Origin: Chionoecetes opilio
Lineage: Eukaryota > Arthropoda > Malacostraca > Decapoda > Majidae
DNA: 64,000 bases
Direction of reading: 5' to 3'
Assembly: GCA_016584305.1 (NCBI GenBank)
Contig: JACEEZ010026245.1
Location: forward strand, 255,394 to 319,393
The translations under genes and the position numbers were made by a program. A model generated the notes under the pieces. It was not told the DNA's origin. It did no database searches and saw only the letters and a program-made list of their open reading frames with translations. Below are positions 33,501 through 45,500 of the stretch, one piece after another (positions within the stretch are counted from its first letter, which is position 1; every line of letters begins with the position of its first letter).

Positions 33501-36500
33501 CAGTGGTGGTCCTTATAACAGTGAGGGGCTGTGTGAGGGGCTTCAGTGGTGGTCCTTATAACAGTGAGGGGCTTCTGTGGTAGTCCTTATAACAGTGAGG
33601 GGCTTCAGTGGTGGTCCTTATAACAGTGAGGGGCTTCAGTGGTAGTCCTTATAACAGTGAGGGGCTTCAGTGGTGGTCCTTATAACAGTGAGGGGCTGTG
33701 TGAGGGGCTTCAGTGGTGGTCCTTATAACAGTGAGGGGCTTCAGTGGTAGTCCTTATAACAGTGAGGGGCTTCAGTGGTGGTCCTTATAACAGTGAGGGG
33801 CTTCAGTGGTAGTCCTTATAACAGTGAGGGGCTGTGTGAGGGCTTCAGTGGTGGTCCTTATAACAGTGAGGGGCTTCAGTGGTAGTCCTTATAACAGTGG
33901 GGGCTGCTTGAGGGGCTTCAGTGGTAGTCCTTATAACAGTGAGGGCTTCAGTGGTGGTCCTTATAACAGTGAGGGGCTTCAGTGGTAGTCCTTATAACAG
34001 TGAGGGGCTGTGTGAGGGGCTTCAGTGGTAGTCCTTGTAACAGTGAGGGGCTTCAGTGGTAGTCCTTATAACAGTGGGGGGCTGTGTGAGGGGCTTCAGT
34101 GGTAGTCCTTGTAACAGTGAGGGGCTTCAGTGGTAGTCCTTATAACAGTGAGGGGCTGTGTGAGGGGCTTCAGTGGTAGTCCTTATAACAGTGAGGGGCT
34201 TCAGTGGTAGTCCTTATAACAGTGAGGGGCTTCAGTGGTAGTCCTTATAACAGTGAGGGGCTTCAGTGGTAGTCCTTATAACAGTGAGGGGCTGTGTGAG
34301 GGGCTTCAGTGGTAGTCCTTATAACAGTGAGGGGCTTCAGTGGTAGTCCTTATAACAGTGGGGGGCTGTGTGAGGGCTTCAGTGGTAGTCCTTATAACAG
34401 TGAGGGGCTTCAGTGGTAGTCCTTATAACAGTGAGGGGCTGTGTGAGGGGCTTCAGTGGTAGTCCTTATAACAGTGAGGGGCTTCAGTGGTAGTCCTTAT
34501 AACAGTGAGGGGCTTCAGTGGTAGTCCTTATAACAGTGAGGGGCTTCAGTGGTAGTCCTTATAACAGTGAGGGGCTGTGTGAGGGGCTTCAGTGGTAGTC
34601 CTTATAACAGTGAGGGGCTGTGTGAGGGGCTTCAGTGGTAGTCCTTATAACAGTGAGGGGCTGTGTGAGGGGCTTCAGTGGTAGTCCTTATAACAGTGAG
34701 GGGCTTCAGTGGTGGTCCTTATAACAGTGAGGGGCTGTGTGAGGGGCTTCAGTGGTGGTCCTTATAACAGTGAGGGGCTTCAGTGGTAGTCCTTATAACA
34801 GTGAGGGGCTTCAGTGGTAGTCCTTATAACAGTGAGGGGCTGTGTGAGGGGCTTCAGTGGTAGTCCTTATAACAGTGAGGGGCTTCAGTGGTGGTCCTTA
34901 TAACAGTGAGGGGCTGTGTGAGGGGCTTCAGTGGTAGTCCTTATAACAGTGAGGGGCTTCAGTGGTGGTCCTTATAACAGTGGGGGGCTGTGTGAGGGGC
35001 TTCAGTGGAGGGCTGCTTGAGGGGTATTGGGGAACAACTGGTTCACAAATAGGGTGGTGAAGGATAGGAGAATGGAGTAGAGTCATTAGGGAGCTTTAAA
35101 AGGAGGCTGGACAGTGTCATGGATGGGGATGAAAGGTGGATGTAGGTAGTGTTAAGTAACAGGAACTACCACGTATAGGTCTCCCAGCCTCTTGTAGCTT
35201 CCTTATGTTCTGATGTAATACAGGTAACACTTGTAGGTTGTGAGAGATTTATTTAGCCAGAGAATGAAATTATTAGCCAATATTGACCTACCTTGACCTG
35301 TTGTTTGCCCCTTTCTCAGTGTGTCGGCGGTGGCAGATGCTGGTCCACCGCCACTTCTCCAAGATGACCAACCTGGAGATCAACGAGGAGGCCTTGGAGA
35401 TCTCCCCGCCCTTCACCAAGGGCATCATCTCCAAGCTGCTCATCCTCTCCGGCCCCAACCTCAGGGCCCTCAAGGTGCAACGGACGGACTTTGCCACCCG
35501 ACAGAACATCCTCAAGATTATCAGTGAGTCCCAAGGGTGGTAGAGGGAGCAAATTACTGGGTGAGACAGACAGACAGACAGACAGACAGACATAATGAAG
35601 GGGTGGAAGGCCTGTGTCTATAATGAAGAAGTGGAGGCAATGGATAGAGATAGGTGGAAGGCCTGTGTCTATAATGAAGAAGTGGAGGCAATGGATAGAG
35701 ACAGCTGGAAGGCCTGTGTCTATAATGAAGAAGTGGAGGCAATGGATAGAGATAGGTGGAAGGCCTGTGTCTATAATGAAGAAGTGGAGGCAATGGATAG
35801 AGATAGGTGGAAGGCCTGTGTCTATAATGAAGAAGTGGAGGCAATGGATAGAGATAGGTGGAAGGCCTGTGTCTATAATGAAGAAGTGGAGGCAATGGAT
35901 AGAGATAGGTGGAAGGCCTGTGTCTATAATGAAGAAGTGGAGGCAATGGATAGAGATAGCTGGAAGGCCTGTGTCTATAATGAAGAAGTGGAGGCAATGG
36001 ATAGAGATAGGTGGAAGGCCTGTGTCTATAATGAAGAAGTGGAGGCAATGGATAGAGATAGGTGGAAGGCCTGTGTCTATAATGAAGAAGTGGAGGCAAT
36101 GGATAGAGATAGGTGGAAGCGTACCATCGGCCGTCTAACCTCATAAAATATTCTGGGAAAAACTGACGTTAAACAGCAAGAATAAGGAGGCTGGAGGGCC
36201 TGTGTTTGCTTATGGTACACTCACAGTGCCACTTCTAGCCATTGGGGGCACTATTTTGTAAAGCTATGGTGGGGGGATTCCAAGCCCTCTAAGGGGGTCC
36301 GGGGGCATGTCTTGAATATTTAAATGCATCAATCTGATGCACTTTAAGAGGAAAAGACACTAGATTTCAGAAATAAAAGCAAAAAATGGCAGCCTGGGGG
36401 CCCCTTGGTGGCCTCGGAGGCCCTGTGCCACCGTGTAGTTCACATATAGCAAGACATTGCACCCTGACCCCCTCCCTGCAGGTTGTTTTATTATTTTTAC

Positions 36501-39500
36501 TTAGTAGTTTTTTACTTTTCCTGGTGTGGCATCAATAAGTTTTATTTTAATAAGAGATAAGTAATGACGTATGAGCACAGCCTGACAGCCCTCCCTCCCC
36601 CCACAGGCCAGCTGTGCCCCGTGTTGGAACACCTGGACGTGACCAAGGCCCGCGGCATCAACTTTGTACACATCTCCAAGCTGGCCCAGGGCTGCAGACA
36701 CATCAAGGCATTCATCGCCAGGGTGGGTCAGGCTGCCGGGGCATTGCACTCCTCAACTACACTGACATTTATTTTATTTTCCTGTCAAAATCATTATTTT
36801 TTCACATCTTGCCTTTACAACTCCATTTTGTCCTGCAGTTGCCTTTCATTTGTTCCTGTGGTGTCACCCCAATGATTTCCTTTATTTCCATAATATTATT
36901 AGCAGGGTGAATATTTTGTGCTATTCACACAAGTGTTCACTGCTGTGGTTGTGTTTCAGAACTGTGTGGACTTTGACGAGAAGGCGCTGCACCAGCTGCT
37001 GGTGAGCTACCCGCAGCTGGAGCGCCTCAACGTGGCCGGCACAGCTGTGTACGGCAAGAACTTCAACCTGTTGCCCACCACCATCAAGGTACCAGACTCC
37101 TACACACCTCACCATCAACAACACTAGTCACCACTGCACTAATGCCATATAGAAGGGATTGCAGCATCACTACAGACTTGTAGGGGCCACTATAAAGGCA
37201 TGCACAGTAGGTTATATTATGTACGTGACTTCAGTGCCACATACAAGTCGGTAAGTGATGGTAAAATTTGTTATATTCGCCTGTAAAATTCTCCTGGCAA
37301 CAGGCGACTCTAGTGTTATTGAGGGTAGGCAACACATGTTGATAGACATTGATGGGAATGAAGGCAAGACTTTTCATGGCAGTATTGTGTGTTGTCAGAG
37401 TGAGTGTCTTCATACCACTCTTATGTCAATCTTTAAGAAAGTACGTATATTTTTTATGACATAGAAATGCAACAGAAATAGCTAGAAGATATTAATCGTG
37501 ATTTGTTTGTGTTTTGCAGGAGCTGTGCATTGAAAGAATTCCCGACCTGTGCCACAAGAAGAAGAAGATCACGGAGATTGCCGACAAGTGTCCCAACATC
37601 GAGGTGCTGGAGATGAAGGAGTGCATGTGAGTGTTGGTGTTAGCTGTGCTCAAACAAAGGCTTAAGTGACCTCTTTTTTGCCTTGGCCAGTCCACTGTGA
37701 TGTAAAAGAAAGAAAGAAAAATAATATACATACAGACATACAGGACTACTAAACTATTCAAAGCCATAACCATCACTGTAGTTAATGTTTTCTCCCGGCC
37801 AGGCTTTCCAAGAGTGACCTGGAGTACTTTGGCACACACTGTCACCACCTCACCAAGCTGTCTGTGTACATGCCCAGCATTGACGCCACCAAGGCCCTCG
37901 CCTCCTTCAAGAAACTCAAGGTACACAGCCCCAAGGCCCTTCACTAATCTCCCTACTTATTAACCCCTGAAAGATCTCCCTACTCATTAACCCCTGAAAG
38001 ATCTCCCTACTTATTAACCCCTGAAAGATCTCCCTACTCATTAACCCCTGAAAGATCTCTCTACTTATTAACGCCTGAAAGATCTCCCTACTTATTAACC
38101 CCTGAAAGATCTCCCTACTTATTAACCCCTGAAAGACCTCCCTACTTATTAACCCCTGAAAGATCTCCCTACTTATTAACGCCTGAAAGATCTCCCTACT
38201 TATTAACGCCTGAAAGATCTCCCTACTTATTAACGCCTGAAAGATCTCCCTACTTATTAACCCCTGAAAGATCTCCCTACTTATTAACCCCTGAAAGATC
38301 TCCCTACTTATTAACCCCTGAAAGACCTCCCTACTTATTAACCCCTGAAAGATCTCCCTACTTATTAACGCCTGAAAGATCTCCCTACTCATTAACCCCT
38401 GAAAGATCTCCCTACTCATTAACCCCTGAAAGATCTCCCTACTTATTAACGCCTGAAAGATCTCCCTACTCATTAACCCCTGAAAGATCTCCCTACTCAT
38501 TAACCCCTGAAAGATCTCCCTACTCATTAACCCTGAAAGACCTCCCTATCATTAACCCCTGAAAGATCTCCCTACTTATTAACCCTGAAAGATCTCCCTA
38601 CTTATTAACGCCTGAAAGATCTCCCTACTCATTAACCCCTGAAAGATCTCCTACTCATTAACCCCTAAAAGATCTCCCTACTCTTAACCCTGAAAGATCT
38701 CCCTACTCATTAAACCCTGAAAGATCTCCCTATTTCATTAACCCCTGAAAGATCTCCCTACTCTTTAACCCCTGAAAGATCTCCCTACTCATTAACCCCT
38801 GAAAGATCTCCCTACTCATTAACCCCTGAAAGATCCCCCTATCATTAACCCCTAAAAAGATCTCCTACTTAACCCCTGAAAGATCTCCCAAACTTATTAA
38901 CCCCTGAAAGATCTCCCTACTATTAACCCCTGAAAGATCTCCCTACTCATTAACCCCTGAAAGATCTCCCTACTCATTAACCCCTGAAAGATCTCCCTAC
39001 TCATTAACCCCTGAAAGATCTCCCTACTCATTAACCCCTGAAAGATCTCCCTACTCATTAACCCCTGAAAGATCTCCCTACTTATTAACCCCTGAAAGAT
39101 CTCCCTACTTATTAACCCCTGAAAGATCTCCCTACTTATTAACCCCTAAAAGGGATTCCCTACTCATTAACCCCTGAAAGATCTCCCTACTCATTAACCC
39201 CTGAAAGACCTCCTACTCATTAAACCCTGAAAGATCTCCCTACTCTTTAACCCCTGAAAGATCTCCCAAATTATTAACCCCGAAAGATCTCCCAAACTTT
39301 TTAAACCCCCTGAAAGATCTCCTACTTATTAACCCCTGAAAGATCTCCCTACTTATTAACCCCTGAAAGATCTCCCTACTTATTAACCCCTGAAAGATCT
39401 CCCTACTTATTAACCCCTGAAAGATCTCCCTACTTATTAACCCCTGAAAGATCTCCCTACTTATTAACCCCTGAAAGATCTCCCTACTTATTAACCTGAA

Positions 39501-42500
39501 TGTGAGTGGAGAGTCTTAACTAACTATTCAGGTGACAAATATAGAAGTGCTAATAATGGAATAAATAGAGAGATTAAAAGAGTAATACACTGCCTCTCCC
39601 ATGGCACTTTATGACACTGTGTACACTATGCTGAGCTGCCGCACTACTCTAGGATGACTGTGTCCCCCCCCCAGGACCTGACGCTGGTGTGTGACATGGT
39701 GGACATGCCAACACTGTTCGGCGGCCTCCGCAACATGGAGACACTGTCCCTGGAGACCGTGAGTCATGCACTACTTTTGTTCACGGTCTTATTGGTGGGC
39801 AGGATTCGGGAAATTTTTAGTTTGACACCGAATTCACTTTAGGGGACGAAACTATTATTTTCTGGTGAGTTTTGATGTGTTTTGAATTAAGCTGCCAACC
39901 GTTTCTGTCGCAAATCACTTTTTTTTTATTATTGTTAATTTTTTTCTATAGTCATTTGCGACAAAAATGATTGCAAACAAATTGAACCTCACCTAACCTT
40001 TGCCTAACCTAACCTTTGTCTAACCGAACCTTTGTCTAACCTAACCTTTGCCTAACCGAACCTTTGTCTAACCTAACCTTTGTCTAACCTAACCTTTGTC
40101 TAACCTAACCTTTGTCTAACCTAACCTTTGTCTAACCTAACCTTTGTCTAACCTAACCTTTGTCTAACCGAACCTTTGCCTAACCTAACCTTTGTCTAAC
40201 CTAACCTTTGTCTAACCTAACCTTTGCCTAACTGAACCTTTGCCTAACCTAACCTTTGTCTAACCTAACCTTTGTCTAACCTAACCTTTGTCTAACCTAA
40301 CCTTTGTCTAACCTAACCTTTGCCTAACTGAACCTTTGTCTAACCGAACCTTTGCCTAACCTAACCTTTGTCTAACCTAACCTTTGTCTAACCTAACCTT
40401 TGTCTAACCTAACCTTTGCCTAACTGAACCTTTGTCTAACCTAACCTTTGCCTAACCTAACCTTTGTCTAACCTAACCTTTGCCTAACTGAACCTTTGTC
40501 TAACCTAACCTTTGCCTAACTGAACCTTTGTCTAACCTAACCTTTGCCTAACCTAACCTTTGTCTAACCTAACCTTCGTCTAACCTAACCTTTGCCTAAC
40601 CTAACCTTTCCCTAACCTAACCTTTATCTAACCTAACCTTTGTCTAACCTAACCTTTGTCTAACCTAACCTTTGCCTAACCTAACCTTTGCCTAACCTAA
40701 CCTTTGTCTAACCTAACCTTTGTCTAACCTAACCTTTGTCTAACCTAACCTTTGCCTAACCTAACCTTTCCCTAACCTAACCTTTCCCTAACCTAACCTT
40801 TGCCTAACCTAACCTTTGTCTAACCTAACCTTTGTCTAACCGAACCTTTGCCTAACCTAACCTTTGCCTAACCGAACCTTTGCCTAACCGAACCTTTGCC
40901 TAACAAAAAAATATATTCACAACACATCAAAACTCACCAGAAAAAAATAGTTTCGTCCACCAAAGTAAATTCAGTGTCAAATTGGAATAATAGCCATGAA
41001 TGAAGGCCTTTCTTATATATAGGCTGCAATGGATAGATGTTCTGCTTTGAGTTTAACTTTACAACATTCATATCTTGTTCTTATTTCAAGTCGAGCACAG
41101 CACTTGTTGGGTTTAAATGTAGATTTAAGAAAAAAATAGGGAGAAACTAGTTCACAAATAGGGTGGTAAATGATTGGAATAGACTCAGTCGTCAGGTGGT
41201 CAGTGCGGAGTCAACTATAGGGAGCTTTAAAAGGAGGCTGGATAATTTCATGGATGGGGATGAAAGGTGGATGTAGGTAGTGTTAAGTAACAGGAACTAC
41301 CACGTGTAGGTCTCCCAGCCACTTGTAGCTTCCTTATGTCCTTATATTATCACGTGCAGGTCTCCCAGCCTCTTGTAGCTTCCTTATGTTCTTATGTTAT
41401 CACGTGTAGGTCTCCCAGCCTCTTGTAGCTTCCTTATGTTCTTATATTATCACGTGTAGGTCTCCCAGCCTCTTGTATCCTTATGTTCTTATGTTATCAC
41501 GTGTAGGTCTCCCAGCCTCTTGTAGCTTCCTTATGTTCTTATGTTATCACGTGTAGGTCTCCCAGCCTCTTGTAGCTTCCTTATGTTCTTATGTTATCAC
41601 GTGTAGGTCTCCCAGCCTCTTGTAGCTTCCTTATGTTCTTATGTTATCACGTGTAGGTCTCCCAGCCTCTTGTATCCTTATGTTCTTATGTTATCACGTG
41701 TAGGTCTCCCAGCCTCTTGTAGCTTCCTTATGTTCTTATGTTATCACGTGTAGGTCTCCCAGCCTCTTGTAGCTTCCTTATGTCTTATGTTATCACGTGT
41801 AGGTCTCCCAGCCTCTTGTATCCTTATGTTCTTATGTTATCACGTGTAGGTCTCCCAGCCTCTTGTAGCTTCCTTATGTTCTTATGTTATCACGTGCAGG
41901 TCTCCCAGCCTCTTGTATCCTTATGTTCTTATATTATCACGTGTAGGTCTCCCAGCCTCTTGTAGCTTCCTTATGTTCTTATATTATCACATGCAGGTCT
42001 CCCAGCCTCTTGTAGCTTCCTTATGTTCTTATATTATCACGTGCAGGTCTCCCAGCCTCTTGTAGCTTCCTTATGTTCTTATATTATCACATGCAGGTCT
42101 CCCAGCCTCTTGTAGCTTCCTTATGTTCTTATATTATCACGTGCAGGTCTCCCAGCCTCTTGTAGCTTCCTTATGTTCTTATGTTATCACGTGTAGGTCT
42201 CCCAGCCTCTTGTAGCTTCCTTATGTTCTTATGTTCTTATGTTTCCAGAGGGACATAGTGAATGAAGAAGCAGACTTTTCCGTGCTGGAGAAGCTGAAGG
42301 TGTTGAAGTTGAACCAGGCGTTGCTGAGCCTCACCTCCCTCCTCACTCTCACCAAGTGTAAACACCTCGAAGAGCTGCACCTGTTCCGATGCTACTCCCT
42401 GCCCCATGAAGTGCTGTTCAGGTGAGTGCTGGTCCCATGAAGTGCTGTTCAGGTGAGTGCTGGTCCCATGAAGTGCTGTTCAGGTGAGTGCTGGCCCCAT

Positions 42501-45500
42501 GAAGTGCTGTTCAGGTGAGTGCTGGTCCCATGAAGTGCTGTTTAGGTGAGTGCTGGTCCCATGAAGTGCTGGTTAGGTGAGTGCTGGCCCCATGAAGTGC
42601 TGTTTAGGTGAGTGCTGGCCCCATGAAGTGCTGTTTAGGTGAGTGCTGGCCCCATGAAGTGCTGTTTAGGTAAGTGCTGGTCCCATGAAGTGCTGTTTAG
42701 GTGAGTGCTGGCCCCATGAAGTGCTGTTTAGGTGAGTGCTGGTCCCATGAAGTGCTGTTTAGGCGAGTGTCAGTCCCCATGAAGTGCTGTTTAGGTGAGT
42801 GCTGGCCCCATGAAGTGCTGTTTAGGTGAGTGCTGGCCCCATGAAGTGCTGTTTAGGCGAGTGTCAGTCCCCATGAAGTGCTGTTTAGGTGAGTGCTGGC
42901 CCCATGAAGTGCTGTTTAGGCGAGTGTCAGTCCCCATGAAGTGCTGTTTAAGGTGAGTGCTGGCCCCATGAAGTGCTGTTTAGGTGAGTGCTGGCCCCAT
43001 GAAGTGCTGTTTAGGTGAGTGCTGGCCCCATGAAGTGCTGTTTAGGTGAGTGCTGGTCCCATGAAGTGCTGTTTAGGTGAGTGCTGGCCCCATGAAGTGC
43101 TGTTTAGGTGAGTGCTGGTCCCATGAAGTGCTGTTTAGGCGAGTGTCAGTCCCCATGAAGTGCTGTTTAGGTGAGTGCTGGCCCCATGAAGTGCTGTTTA
43201 GGTGAGTGCTGGCCCCATGAAGTGCTGTTTAGGCGAGTGTCAGTCCCCATGAAGTGCTGTTTAGGTGAGTGCTGGCCCCATGAAGTGCTGTTTAGGCGAG
43301 TGTCAGTCCCCATGAAGTGCTGTTTAGGTGAGTGCTGGCCCCATGAAGTGCTGTTTAGGCGAGTGTCAGTCCCCATGAAGTGCTGTTTAGGCGAGTGTCA
43401 GTCCCCATGAAGTGCTGTTTAGGTGAGTGCTGGCCCCATGAAGTGCTGTTTAGGCGAGTGTCAGTCCCCATGAAGTGCTGTTTAGGTGAGTGCTGGCCCC
43501 ATGAAGTGCTGTTTAAGTGAGTGCTGGCCCCATGAAGTGCTGTTTAGGTGAGTGCTGGCCCCATGAAGTGCTGTTTAGGTGAGTGCTGGCCCCATGAAGT
43601 GCTGTTTAGGTGAGTGCTGGCCCCATGAAGTGCTGTTTAAGTGAGTGCTGGCCCCCTGAAGTGCTGTTTAGGTGAGTGCTGGCCCCATGAAGTGCTGTTT
43701 AGGTGAGTGCTGGCCCCATGAAGTGCTGTTTAAGTGAGTGCTGGCCCCATGAAGTGCTGTTTAGGCGAGTGCTGGCCCATGAAGTGCTGTTTAGGCGAGT
43801 GTCAGTCCCCATGAAGTGCTGTTTAGGTGAGTGCTGGGCCCCCATGAAGTGCTGTTTAGGTGAGTGCTGGCCCCATGAAGTGCTGTTTAGGTGAGTGCTG
43901 GCCCCATGAAGTGCTGTTTAGGTGAGTGCTGGCCCCATGAGTGCTGTTTAGGTGAGTGCTGGCCCCATGAAGTGCTGTTTAGGTGAGTGCTGGCCCCATG
44001 AAGTGCTGTTTAGGTGAGTGCTGGCCCCATGAAGTGCTGTTTAGGTGAGTGCTGGCCCATGAAGTGCTGTTTAGGTGAGTGCTGGCCCCATGAAGTGCTG
44101 TTTAGGTGAGTGCTGGCCCCATGAAGTGCTGTTTAGGTGAGTGCTGGCCCCATGAAGTGCTGTTTAGGTGAGTGCTGGTCCCATGAAGTGCTGTTTAGGT
44201 GAGTGCTGGCCCCATGAAGTGCTGTTTAGGTGAGTGCTGGTCCCATGAAGTGCTGTTTAGGTGAGTGCTGGTCCCCTCAGGCCTTGTTACGGCTTTTAAA
44301 CAACACCACACACTGTGAATGCCAACTCTGATTGATTGTTTAAATGTTAATCCCAGTAAGGTCTCTTGTGGTAGCATTCTTCATATGAGATGTGGTTACC
44401 TACAGTAAAAGCCTTATAACTGGGCACGATAGGGGTTCTGGCCCTTGCCGAGTTATTCAATGTGCCGAGTTATGCAATGTCCTCTGATATGGAAAAAAAA
44501 AAAAAAAAAAAAAAATACAGTACTGTAAAAGCATAAAAACAACACTTCCCAATGAACGGGTAGCAGCAGGCCTGTAATCCCAGGAGAGGGGAGCCTTGTT
44601 GTAACATGTAGAAGATGTTAGGGGGACTCAGTCGCATTTTAACACTGGTATCACTTTAATCACTTTATAATCACAACTCTGTACTGTATTGTATACAGTA
44701 CTGTAACTGTACAACTTAATTTTACATCACTTGAGCACTTAATTACTGCAACACTATGCCCTGTCCATTAACTCTACCTTCGACTGTGAGTGCCTGGGAG
44801 GACACAGGGGGTGGCATGAGCCTCTAATCACAGGCGTCACTATAACAATCCTGCCTGCGCCACCAACGGGTGAGGGCCAACTATCACAGCCCTCGAGTGA
44901 GCCTCCAGGGCCTACCATCCCACCCCTGGAGCTCACTGCCTACACGCGCTATAGGCATAGGGGGGGGGGGAACCACCTTGTCTTTCCCATGCCGAGTTAT
45001 ATCAAATTCCGAGTTATACAGTGCCGAGTTATAAGGCTTTTACTGTAGTTGTGTTTTACAGGGCCTGAGCTACACTGGTTGGGTCCCGTCTCCGTATCTA
45101 CATTTATCCAGTCTTTCCTTCAACTGGTACACATTATGTGCCGATATCACCTCCTCGTTTAGTCCATTCCAAACTTCTACATTGCTGTGAGGGAAGCTGT
45201 AGTTCTTTATGTTGTTCAGGCATCTCCCTTGTCCTAGTTGTTTTGTATGTCCTCTTGTGTATCAACCTTCTCTTTGTTTCCCAGTCAGTAGTCTCTCATT
45301 GTCTGTTTCCAGAGCGGGGCACTATTTAAATACAATTGTATTTAAATACGTATTTAAATACATTTGTGTATTTAGAAATGTATTTATAAATACCTAGGTT
45401 GTCATGTATTTAAATACTTTTATGAGTATTTAAATACATTGTATTTAAATACATTCAATATAAAAATGTAAATACTTTTTTATCAGTTAATTTGGCCATA

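Noticed and set aside
28080..35010. CRISPR-like array of 31-bp repeats
   Set aside because: There are no unique spacers, the units are contiguous, and the context is a eukaryotic intron.
37916..38527. 203-aa minus-strand frame of SREIFQGLI repeats
   Set aside because: The 27-bp unit is a multiple of three, so any frame without a stop stays open; it lies inside an intron of a plus-strand gene.
39990..40905. Interstitial or true telomere
   Set aside because: The unit is CTAACCTAACCTTTGT, not pure TTAGG, and it lies between foldback arms inside an intron.
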